Below, piece after piece: positions 1 through 8,288 of a DNA stretch of 64,000 bases. The translations under genes were made by a program, and so were the position numbers. Each line of letters opens with the position of its first letter. Position 1 is the first letter of the stretch. Source of the DNA: CAZCBX01 sp964497185 (GTDB lineage Bacteria > Bdellovibrionota_G > JALEGL01 > JAGRMV01); contig CAZCBX010000012.1 of assembly GCA_964497185.1 (NCBI GenBank), positions 1-64,000 of the forward strand, given 5' to 3'. Under the pieces are notes generated by a model. That model had not been told where the DNA came from. It ran no database searches and worked only from the letters and a program-made list of their open reading frames with translations.

Positions 1-3000
1 CGGCGTATGCGCCTAGGCTGGTGTTGCTGGTGTTAAGCGTGGTGCCGGCAGGACAAGCATCATCCACAGTGACGCCCGTGGCTTGGGCCGCACCGCCGTT
101 GGTTACCGTAATGGTGTACACAAGGTCACTGCCTTCATCGACGGTGGCCGCAGCCGTCTTGGCGATGCTTAAATCGGCATCGTTGTTGATCACTGTATCC
201 ACAGGACCGACCGCATTGTTGGCCAAGTTGGGATCGGTTTGATCCAAACTAATGTCGGTGGCTGCAACGCTGTTGGAAATGGTGTTGCCACCTTGACCGG
301 CGTTGACCGTACAATTGAGCGTTAAGGTAGCATTGGCGCCGCTGGCTACGTCTCCAACCGTCCAGGTGGGTGCTACGTAATTGCCCAAGGAAGCACTGCT
401 GGTATTGAGCGTGGTACCGGCTGGGCAGGCATCGTCGACAGTCACGTTGGTAGCTTGGGCTGGACCACCATTGGTAAAAGTAAGGGTGTATACAATGTCG
501 CTGCCTTCATCGGCTGTGGCGGCGGCCATCTTATTAATAGATACATCGGCGTTGTTGTTCACCGTGGTATCCACGGGACCGACCGCGTTGTTGGCCAAGT
601 TGCCATCGGTTTGATCCAACGCAATGTCAACAGCTGCGATGCTGTTGCTAATCGTATTGCCGCCCTGGCCTGCATTCACGGTACAATTCAAAGCGAGCGT
701 TTCACTTTGACCGTTGGCCAGGTCGCCCACCGTCCAAGTGGGGGCCGCATAACTACCCACACTTGGGGTGTTGGCACTTAAGGTGGTGCCAGCCGGACAT
801 GCATCGTCGACCGTCACACCCGTGGCCTGGGCGGGGCCACCATTGGTAATCGTAATTGTATAGACAAGGTCGCTACCCTCATCGATGGTGGCAGCGGCCG
901 TTTTGGCAATGCTTAAGTCGGCATCATTGTTGACCACGGTATCCACGGGACCCACCGCATTGTTGGTCAGGTTGGGATCGGTTTGATCCAAAGCTATGTC
1001 CACAGCTGCAATGCTGTTGCTAAGCGTGTTGCCGCCCTGGCCTGCATCGACCGTACAGTTTAACGTGAGGGTTTCGCTTTGACCATCGGCTAGGTCGCCC
1101 ACCGTCCAGGTGGGAGCCGCATAACTGCCCACGCTTGGCGTATTGGCGCTTAAAGTGGTGCCGGCAGGACAAACATCATCCACCGTGACACTGGTGGCTT
1201 GTGCAGGACCACCATTGGTAATGGTAATCGTATACACAAGATCGCTGCCTTCATCGAGGGTGGCGGGCGCCGTTTTATTGATGCTCAAATCGGCGTTGTT
1301 GTTGATGCTGGTGTTTACAAGCGATGCATCGTTGGCGCCGTTGGGATCGGTTTGATCCAGCGCAATGTCAGACGATTCAATTTCGTTGGTTAAAGTATTG
1401 CCACCTTGGCCCGCATTGACCGTACAAGCCAGCGTGAGCGTTTGACTATCCGAAGCATTCAATGTCGCTACACTCCACTGACCTGCAGCATAGGTGCCGG
1501 CTGTGGTGTTGGTATTTCCAGCGTCATATGTACTGCCAACGGGACACGCGTCATCAATCACAATGTTGGTGGCTTGCGAGGGACCGTTGTTGGTGAGCGC
1601 GATGGTGTAAACGATGTTGTCGCCTTCATCTGCACTGGCGGGTCCAGTTTTCAGCACGGATAGGTCGGCTTCGTTGTCGATCGCGGTACTAACGCTGGCA
1701 TTGTCGTTGGCGTTGTTGTTGTCGGTTTGATCCATTGAAATCGATGCCGTGGATACGCTGTTGACAATCGTATTGCCGCCTTGACCGACATTCACTGTAC
1801 AGGCCAATGTTAATGTAGCCACTGCAGACGCATTCAGATCACCAATGGTCCAAACATTCGCTGCATATGTACCCGAAGCGGTGACCGTATTGCCATTGTT
1901 AAAAGTTGTGCCTGCAGGACACGCATCCGTGATGGTCAAATTGTTGATTTGCGCAGGGCCGTTGTTGGTGGCTGTCAATGTGTATAGAATGTCCTGGCCT
2001 TCGGCGATCGTGGCAGGGCCCGTTTTGTCCAGCGCCAAATCTGCTACGTTGCCCACCGTCGCGCTTGCGCTATCGGTGTTGTTGGCCAAATCTGGGTCGG
2101 TCTGATCCAGTGCAATGTCGCCAGCCAATACGGTTAAGCTCAACACATTGCCACCCTGGCCCGCGTTCACGGTACATGCCAAGTCCAGTGATTCACTCTG
2201 GCCGCTGCTCAGCGTACCGATGGTCCAAGTCGGCGCCGTATAGCTACCCAGCGATGCGACGGTGGCACCATTGTTCAACGCTGTGCCAGCTGGACATACG
2301 GCATCCAGCGCAACGTTGGTGGCTTGCGCGGCTCCGCCATTGGTCAGCGTGATGGTAAAAACAAGGTCTTGACCTTCCTCCACCGAAGCCGGCGCGTTTA
2401 CCGCCACAGCCAAATCGGCATCATTATCGATGACCGTATCCACGGAGGCTCCGTCATTGGCGTTGTTGGGGTCATTTTGATCTTGTGTAATGTCGGCCGT
2501 CACCACTGTGTTGGAAATGGTGTTGCCCCCTTGCCCTGCATCGACCACACACATCAACGACAAGGTTTCACTGTCGCCGCTGTTGATATTGCCAATGGTC
2601 CACAGGCCAGTGCCGGCATAACTACCGAGCGTGACCGTGGTGTTTAACGCATCCAACGTCGTGCCGGCGGGACAAGCGTCATTCAACGTTACGTTGGTAG
2701 CTTGCGAGGGACCTGCGTTGGAAATTTGCACTGTGTATGAAATCGTACCGCCTTCTTGCGCGGTGGCTGGACCGTTTTTGGCCACCCATAAATCCGCATC
2801 CGCATCCACGACCACATTGGCCGATGCCGCATTGTTGGCCAAGTTGATGTCGTTTTGATCCACCGCCACATTGTCCGCAGCAATGCTGTTGGTGATGGTG
2901 TTACCGCTTTGTCCTGCATCAATCGTACAGGCAAGGGTAAGCTGATAGGTTACGCCGCTGTTGATGGTGCCGACATCCCACACGCCTGCAGCATACGAAC

Positions 3001-4950
3001 CTTGCGCGGTGGATGTACCGCCTGCATTAAATGTCGTGCCCGCAGGACATGGATCGGTGATCGCAACGTTGGTGGCCTGCGCCGGACCATTGTTGGTCAC
3101 CTCGATGGTATAGAGTATGTCTGAACCTTCATCGTTGGAGCCACCCGCCACTTTGGTTAAGCTTAAATCCAGATCATTGTTCACGGTGGTGTTGACTGTG
3201 GCGCTGTTGTTGCCCAAACTTGGATCGGTTTGATCCAGATTAATGTCGCCACTGGCAATGGTGTTGTTAATCACATTGCCCGCCTGACCCGCATCCACTG
3301 TACACGTTAAATTAAGCGTTACGGTGCTGCCGTTATTCAGCGTGCCAATGTTCCAGATGCCGCCCGCAAAAGTGGTGCCGGGTGATGTGGTCACCCCTGC
3401 ACCGTTCAGGGTGGTGCCGGCAGGGCAGTCATCGGTGATGCTCACATTGGTGGCTTGCGCTGCACCGCTGTTGGACAATGCAATGACATAAACAATGTCT
3501 TGGCCTTCATCCACCGTGGCCGCAGCGGTCTTGCTCACTGCCAAATCCGCTTCGTTTGAAATCAATGTATCGACTGACACATTGTTGTTGGCCGCATTGC
3601 CATCGACTTGATCCAACGTGATGTCGGCCAACGTAAGCGAATTGCTCAATGTGTTACCGCCTTGCCCAGCATTCACAGTACAAGTAAGCGTTAGAGAAGC
3701 ACTGGCGCCGCTGTTAATGTTGCCCACAGTCCAGTTGGGCGCAGCGTACGTACCCTGCGATTCATTCACGCCGCCCGCATTCAGCGTGGTGCCGGCCGGA
3801 CATGCATTTTGAAGCGAAACATTGGAGGCCTGGGCCGGACCGTTGTTGGTCAACGTAATCACATAGGCAATATCCTGCCCTTCGCTCACCGAAGGTTGGG
3901 CGGTAAGCGTTGTCACCAAATCCAGCGCATTGCTAACCGTGGTACTTACCGCATTGCCATCGTTGGCATTGTTGGCATCGGTCTGATCCATGGTGATGGA
4001 CCCTGTGCCCACGCTGTTATTGATCGTATTGCCGGCTTGCCCTGCGGCCACGGTGCACGCAAGCGTTAACGTTTGTGTTTCGCCATTGTCTAATGTGCCA
4101 AGCGTCCAAGCTGAAGGGGCGTAAGCACCTTGCGTTGCACTGGTGTCACCATTGTCATAAGACGTTCCCACCGGACAGGCCATATCAATCACCGCGCCCG
4201 TAATTTGTGCAGGACCGTTGTTGGTGGCGCTTAATGTATAAACAATGTCTTGGCCTTCGTTGACGGTGGGCGTGGCCGATAAGAACAGTGCGAGGTCGGC
4301 TTCGTTGTTGACGGTCACCGTCACTGACGCAGCGTTGTCTACCAAGGAGGGATCAAACTGATCCGATGAAATGTCATCGGCTGCAATGGTGTTGACCAAC
4401 ACATTGCCCCCTTGGCCTTCATTTACATCACACGCCAACGTCAAGGTTTCGCTATTGCCATTGGCCAGCGTGCCCACCGTCCACAAAGTAGACGAAAACG
4501 AACCTTGTGTGGCGGAGGTGGCCCCCGCGTTGTAACTTGTACCTGCTGGGCATAAGTCTACAAGCGTGACATTGGTCGCCTCATTCGGCCCCGCATTGCT
4601 TAACGTAATTTGATACACAAGGGTATCGCCCTCATCCGCACTGGCTACGCCGCTGCTTTTCACCACAGCAAGATTGGCTTGACCCAACGTATTGGTGACG
4701 CTGGCCTGATTGTTGGACGGGTCCGCATCTTCTTCGTTGGAACGTAAATCACCAGCTTCGATGGCGTTGGTAATGCTTGCTTGTGAAATGCCGTTGTTCA
4801 CTTCACATCGAAGCCGCACATTTTTTTCTTCACCGGACTCAATTCGCCCCAAATCAAATTGCCCAATGCCTGACGCATACGACGCGCTGGCCGAAACAAA
4901 CGTGGTCCCCAACGGACAGGTGTCCAGCAATTCAACATCCACTGCTGGAT
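1..4950 (-). repeat. Tandem array of about 375-bp DUF11 repeat units
   Basis: Direct repeats inside the giant lipoprotein gene. The conserved CPAG-coding core recurs near 41, 412, 785, 1157, 1531, 1909, 2284, 2661, 3038, 3414, 3789, 4165, 4541 and 4908. Units at the low-coordinate end (distal in the protein) are visibly more alike at DNA level than those near the N-terminus. This suggests recent duplication or gene conversion there. Confidence 0.9.
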
Positions 4951-5161
4951 CGGGGCCGGCATTGGCCACCACCATGGTGTAGGTAAGCACATCGCCACCC
5001 TGCACGCCGCCCTCAGGTGAAACCGATTTGGTAACCGATAAATCGCTGGTAAATTGCGTTTGCGACTGACCCAGGTGATGGTTTTCTCCACAACCGGCCA
5101 AGGCCAAAGATACCAAAGTCCCAATGGCAAAAGTGCTTTTGTACCAAGCCGAGCGCATCAT
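1..5161 (-). CDS. Giant DUF11-repeat surface lipoprotein, C-terminus beyond window
   Basis: The frame is open from the ATG at 5161 to the window edge, giving 1,720 visible codons. The first 24 residues are a lipoprotein signal peptide ending in a lipobox (L-A-G-C, Cys24). The rest is an array of about 125-residue immunoglobulin-like units of the DUF11 conserved-repeat type. Each has a core like VYTITLTNNGP, then a DACPAGT-like turn, a W-T-V-G strand and an ATDISLDQTDPN-like linker. Fourteen of these turns are visible, spaced about 371-378 bp. The start overlaps the stop of the upstream lipoprotein gene (ATGA), so translation is probably coupled. DUF11 repeats are known from large bacterial surface proteins. 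A role as an outer-membrane-anchored adhesin or stalk is inference. The true length and any C-terminal anchor or sorting domain cannot be seen. Confidence 0.9.
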   Translation of the reverse strand, partial: MMRSAWYKSTFAIGTLVSLALAGCGENHHLGQSQTQFTSDLSVTKSVSPEGGVQGGDVLTYTMVVANAGPDPAVDVELLDTCPLGTTFVSASASYASGIGQFDLGRIESGEEKNVRLRCEVNNGISQASITNAIEAGDLRSNEEDADPSNNQASVTNTLGQANLAVVKSSGVASADEGDTLVYQITLSNAGPNEATNVTLVDLCPAGTSYNAGATSATQGSFSSTLWTVGTLANGNSETLTLACDVNEGQGGNVLVNTIAADDISSDQFDPSLVDNAASVTVTVNNEADLALFLSATPTVNEGQDIVYTLSATNNGPAQITGAVIDMACPVGTSYDNGDTSATQGAYAPSAWTLGTLDNGETQTLTLACTVAAGQAGNTINNSVGTGSITMDQTDANNANDGNAVSTTVSNALDLVTTLTAQPSVSEGQDIAYVITLTNNGPAQASNVSLQNACPAGTTLNAGGVNESQGTYAAPNWTVGNINSGASASLTLTCTVNAGQGGNTLSNSLTLADITLDQVDGNAANNNVSVDTLISNEADLAVSKTAAATVDEGQDIVYVIALSNSGAAQATNVSITDDCPAGTTLNGAGVTTSPGTTFAGGIWNIGTLNNGSTVTLNLTCTVDAGQAGNVINNTIASGDINLDQTDPSLGNNSATVNTTVNNDLDLSLTKVAGGSNDEGSDILYTIEVTNNGPAQATNVAITDPCPAGTTFNAGGTSTAQGSYAAGVWDVGTINSGVTYQLTLACTIDAGQSGNTITNSIAADNVAVDQNDINLANNAASANVVVDADADLWVAKNGPATAQEGGTISYTVQISNAGPSQATNVTLNDACPAGTTLDALNTTVTLGSYAGTGLWTIGNINSGDSETLSLMCVVDAGQGGNTISNTVVTADITQDQNDPNNANDGASVDTVIDNDADLAVAVNAPASVEEGQDLVFTITLTNGGAAQATNVALDAVCPAGTALNNGATVASLGSYTAPTWTIGTLSSGQSESLDLACTVNAGQGGNVLSLTVLAGDIALDQTDPDLANNTDSASATVGNVADLALDKTGPATIAEGQDILYTLTATNNGPAQINNLTITDACPAGTTFNNGNTVTASGTYAANVWTIGDLNASAVATLTLACTVNVGQGGNTIVNSVSTASISMDQTDNNNANDNASVSTAIDNEADLSVLKTGPASADEGDNIVYTIALTNNGPSQATNIVIDDACPVGSTYDAGNTNTTAGTYAAGQWSVATLNASDSQTLTLACTVNAGQGGNTLTNEIESSDIALDQTDPNGANDASLVNTSINNNADLSINKTAPATLDEGSDLVYTITITNGGPAQATSVTVDDVCPAGTTLSANTPSVGSYAAPTWTVGDLADGQSETLTLNCTVDAGQGGNTLSNSIAAVDIALDQTDPNLTNNAVGPVDTVVNNDADLSIAKTAAATIDEGSDLVYTITITNGGPAQATGVTVDDACPAGTTLSANTPSVGSYAAPTWTVGDLANGQSETLALNCTVNAGQGGNTISNSIAAVDIALDQTDGNLANNAVGPVDTTVNNNADVSINKMAAATADEGSDIVYTLTFTNGGPAQATNVTVDDACPAGTTLNTSSASLGNYVAPTWTVGDVASGANATLTLNCTVNAGQGGNTISNSVAATDISLDQTDPNLANNAVGPVDTVINNDADLSIAKTAAATVDEGSDLVYTITVTNGGAAQATGVTVDDACPAGTTLNTSNTSLGAYA

Positions 5162-5520
5162 GGAAGATCTCCCTGACTCTCGTTGTCATCATGCAAAAGC
5201 ATAAAATTTGTTTGGGCTTGGTAGGTGTGGTCCACCACAGGCCACTGCACGGTTTCTTGAGTCGCGCTCTCTGATTGCGCCTCGAATTGTTGCAGGGGCT
5301 TGCCTTCTTGAATCTGTTCCAGCTGCTCAGGCGTGTAGTTGGTGTACACCACATCTTGCAAGTTGCCACCCCGTACATAAATTTGCTTCTGGTTCGAATC
5401 GTAATCTTTTTGAAGTTGTGGCACTTGGCTCGGCCCTGTGGCAACCCTGGGCGCACAGCCACTCCATAAAAAACACACCATCCACACGCCGAATATCTTT
5501 TTTGAGCCGATCCGAACCAT
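5158..5520 (-). CDS. Small lipoprotein in DUF11/OmpA operon
   Basis: A 120-residue protein with a basic N-terminus, a hydrophobic stretch and a lipobox-like W-S-G-C (Cys22), so probably a lipoprotein. The mature part is short and Gln-rich with no family I recognise. It starts directly after the stop of the OmpA-family gene and ends in an ATGA overlap with the giant DUF11 lipoprotein gene, so all three are almost certainly one transcript. From this position an accessory role in assembling or anchoring the giant protein is plausible, but that is inference from context. Confidence 0.75.
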   Translation of the reverse strand: MVRIGSKKIFGVWMVCFLWSGCAPRVATGPSQVPQLQKDYDSNQKQIYVRGGNLQDVVYTNYTPEQLEQIQEGKPLQQFEAQSESATQETVQWPVVDHTYQAQTNFMLLHDDNESQGDLP

Positions 5521-6948
5521 TTAGATCGCTCCTTTGTTGGCCAACGCGTGCGCATCGGTGCAAATGGTTTGATGTTCCGGTGCATAAGAAACCAAAAATT
5601 CAATGCGCCGATTCAACCGTTCATCTTCTGGCCCCATCTCCTCACGGAGCAGCTCGCTTTCACCCCGCGCATTGATAAAAATCTTTTCGGCTTTAAAACC
5701 CCGCTCCATTAAGAGGTTGGCAAAATACTGTGCACGTTTTTTAGACAAGCGCTCATTGTACGCCTCTTTGCCCACCGCAGACGCATGCCCCACCACATCC
5801 ACACGGTCAATCATGGGTTCATCTTCCAGAATATGATCCAATGCCTGGCTCATGGGCGGTGTTATTTTATGCTTGGCTTTGTCGTGCTCAAAGCGAATGA
5901 TGCCACCGTTGCCTTGCCCAAAAAGATAGCGGGGTCGGCAAATTTCTCTGGCGATATCCTGCGAAGGCACCAAGGCAACACGCTCCACAGCTTGATACAC
6001 TTCTGCCCCTGGCCGTCGCCCATATTGAGGAATCCATTTAATTCCGGCACTTAGGCGATAGTCATTGCCATCATTGCTCTGTAAAAAGTTGCCGAACCCC
6101 ACACCGGCAAAGCCGTGCATCCAGCTAAAAATACCAAAACTGCTTCCCAGATAAAGCTCGGTGGGCTCTTGGTTGGTTTCAAACAATGGAAATGTAAACT
6201 GCGCGTTCCATTCTGCATTCAAACCAATTTTGGGGGTCAACGGATAAAACACGCCCACCCCACCAAAAAGCAAATGCACTTTGTCAATTTCATCGTACTG
6301 AGCGCCGCCCGCGTAACGATACCCCGCATTGACCACAAAGCTGAGCTTTTGAAACAATCGCTCGTACAACAGCGATCCACCCAAACCCACTGACTCATCC
6401 GAAAAGAAATTCACATCACCTTCGGGAAAAGGCGTACCGTTGGTAAACTGAGGCGTAAACTCGTCACCGCCCAAAGGAATGGCAACAAAAGGCATTACGG
6501 TGAAGGCTTGAAGCGCATCGCTGTACATGCGTTTTTTCACCGAAATTTTTAAATCTGAAAACGACATCAGGTTGTTGTCTTGCTGATCGCCAAAAAAATT
6601 GTACCCCGCGGTCACCCCAAGCATCCAATCTTCATCCCACCAATAACCCATACCCAAATGCAACCCAATGGCAGACTGAATCACCGTAGCCAGCTGATCT
6701 TCGTTGTCCAACGTTTTGATCACCAGCGGGCTATCCACATAGCTGATGCCGCTGACAAACAAGAGCTTGTAATTGGTGTACACATGAGAAGTATTCAACC
6801 GAGCGTCTTCGAGGGTCTCGTAGGTTAAAGAGTTGCTACGCGTGAACTGCTGCACATTCACCGCATGTACAGATTGGCCCAAACACAAGCCAAGCCCCAT
6901 ACACGTTACGCAAACGCCATGGCGCAGTTTTCGCAAAACATAACCCAT
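5521..6948 (-). CDS. OmpA-family outer-membrane barrel protein
   Basis: A 475-residue protein with a signal peptide ending near the A-H-A of SVHA. A central region of alternating hydrophobic/aromatic strands (about residues 30-310) resembles an outer-membrane beta-barrel. The C-terminal OmpA/peptidoglycan-binding domain (about residues 345-460) has the pattern VVGHASAVG, NERLSKKRA and ARGESE, ending in N-R-R-I-E-F. The ATG at 6948 is preferred over the GTG one codon upstream; neither has a strong ribosome binding site. It is the first gene of a three-gene operon leading into the small lipoprotein and the DUF11 giant. Its likely job is to link the outer membrane to peptidoglycan and perhaps act as partner of the giant lipoprotein (inference). 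The 3,615-residue ORF at 48-59 kb ends in a similar barrel plus OmpA domain. Confidence 0.9.
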   Translation of the reverse strand: MGYVLRKLRHGVCVTCMGLGLCLGQSVHAVNVQQFTRSNSLTYETLEDARLNTSHVYTNYKLLFVSGISYVDSPLVIKTLDNEDQLATVIQSAIGLHLGMGYWWDEDWMLGVTAGYNFFGDQQDNNLMSFSDLKISVKKRMYSDALQAFTVMPFVAIPLGGDEFTPQFTNGTPFPEGDVNFFSDESVGLGGSLLYERLFQKLSFVVNAGYRYAGGAQYDEIDKVHLLFGGVGVFYPLTPKIGLNAEWNAQFTFPLFETNQEPTELYLGSSFGIFSWMHGFAGVGFGNFLQSNDGNDYRLSAGIKWIPQYGRRPGAEVYQAVERVALVPSQDIAREICRPRYLFGQGNGGIIRFEHDKAKHKITPPMSQALDHILEDEPMIDRVDVVGHASAVGKEAYNERLSKKRAQYFANLLMERGFKAEKIFINARGESELLREEMGPEDERLNRRIEFLVSYAPEHQTICTDAHALANKGAI

Positions 6949-7141
6949 CACTCTATATAATAGAGCATTTACAAGTGCTTACCAATAAAAAATCATATTT
7001 TTTTGTGGGAGTTACCCCTACTATTTCGATCAGTTACATCAAAATCAAGATATAAGTAAACTTAGGTTAACGAAACATGTAATATTAAAGAAGTCTATAA
7101 TATGACCAAATGCGGCAACCAAAAAAAGAACTTTTCAAAAG

Positions 7142-7157
7142 ACTAACTTTCGTTAGT
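7142..7157 (-). terminator. Weak terminator-like hairpin
   Basis: A perfect 6-bp stem with a GAAA loop on the minus strand, followed by CTTTTG, 43 bp past the stop of the EEP-family gene. The T run is short, so termination may be inefficient. The surrounding 6949-7199 gap is AT-rich and must also hold the promoter of the OmpA operon. Confidence 0.35.
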
Positions 7158-7199
7158 GTACAAGGCTTTCGAGGAAAAAACAAAAATTCTCATCCAATT

Positions 7200-8288
7200 T
7201 TAGTCAAGCGCTCGTTGTAAAAAAGCCAGCAAAGGCAAATGGTCCGACGCTCCCTGCCCTCGTTGGTAATCAAACGAAATGGGAAAGCCCTCGTTATCCA
7301 ATTGATGCACACTTTGGTTGATCACCACTAATTTTTCAAGCTGCCAGTTGCTTTGGTCGACGGGCCCTGCCAATAAAATCATATCTAAAAAGGACCAGGT
7401 TTGCGCCGGTGGATAATAATACGTGCCCAAACAAAATCCCTCGCATGCTTTTTCATGGGCAATCAGCCAGTGATCCTTCAACGCTTTTTCTAAAAAATGA
7501 CCGCCTTTGTTTTCGCTGGCTGTTACGTTAAAATCTCCAGCCGCAATCTGCAATAGCGAGGAGGGATATCTTTTTTTAAGTTCATTGAGTGTGTGAAACG
7601 CTTGCAGGCGCATCTCCGATGGATGAAAAGGCGCTGGAAAGTGATTGGCATACACCACCACCTCTTCTTGACTGGGCAGCACAAAGCGCGTTTCCAAAAT
7701 GCCGCGCGTATCCTGCCGCTGCTTTGTAGAAATTGAAGAAAATGAAATCGGGTGAAGCTGTGGTTGACCCACCACTTTAAAACGGCTGAGCATGGCCACG
7801 TCAATGCCGCGCTTGTCATTGCCTTCCACCAAGATGCGGTGTGGGTAACGTTGAACCCCCAGCGCTTGCTGTAGCATCCGTAATGCTGCATCGTTTTCCA
7901 CCTCTGCCAATACAACGATGTCGGGCCCTTGGGCGGTGGCTTCCAAAATAACCTTGGCCAGGGCTTTCACTTTGTGGTCCACAGCTGTGGCATGCCAATC
8001 CAGGTACAAACATTCTTCACGCCACGCTTTTTTTGAAATGGTTAAACAGTGCTTAACATGCGCATCTTGATTTTTTAAAGCCGCCGGCAAATACGTCTGA
8101 TCGTCCTTGCCTGGGTCGTCTTGCGCATCAAATAAATTTTCAACGTTGTAAGAAAGCACGCTGAATGTCACGCGCGATTCTTTTTTTGGTCTTTTCGTAT
8201 AGGCACTTACCGGCTGTGTCGTGTATACTATGAGCACACTCAATATAAATACGGAAAGGATGGCCCCCATGGCCCTACTCTTATTCAT
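7200..8288 (-). CDS. Secreted endonuclease/exonuclease/phosphatase-family protein
   Basis: About 362 residues. The N-terminus is a signal peptide or single membrane segment (ILSVFILSVLIVY, then V-S-A). The EEP fold motifs follow in order: SYNVENLFD, a metal-ligand Glu in LAEVEN, a NHF, GDFN and the terminal SDHLP. This family hydrolyses phosphodiesters (nucleases, inositol phosphatases, sphingomyelinases); the substrate cannot be told from sequence. The reading frame extends upstream to ATG 8306 and GTG 8309. I chose 8288 because it gives a basic n-region before the hydrophobic core. The 5' end lies within, or abuts, the start of the divergent fadE gene, so the two promoters must overlap the opposite coding sequence. 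Confidence 0.85.
   Translation of the reverse strand: MNKSRAMGAILSVFILSVLIVYTTQPVSAYTKRPKKESRVTFSVLSYNVENLFDAQDDPGKDDQTYLPAALKNQDAHVKHCLTISKKAWREECLYLDWHATAVDHKVKALAKVILEATAQGPDIVVLAEVENDAALRMLQQALGVQRYPHRILVEGNDKRGIDVAMLSRFKVVGQPQLHPISFSSISTKQRQDTRGILETRFVLPSQEEVVVYANHFPAPFHPSEMRLQAFHTLNELKKRYPSSLLQIAAGDFNVTASENKGGHFLEKALKDHWLIAHEKACEGFCLGTYYYPPAQTWSFLDMILLAGPVDQSNWQLEKLVVINQSVHQLDNEGFPISFDYQRGQGASDHLPLLAFLQRALD

Noticed and set aside
5013..5603. A 196-codon minus-strand frame across the lipoprotein junction
   Set aside because: It overlaps three better-supported genes in another frame and has no ribosome site or signal features.
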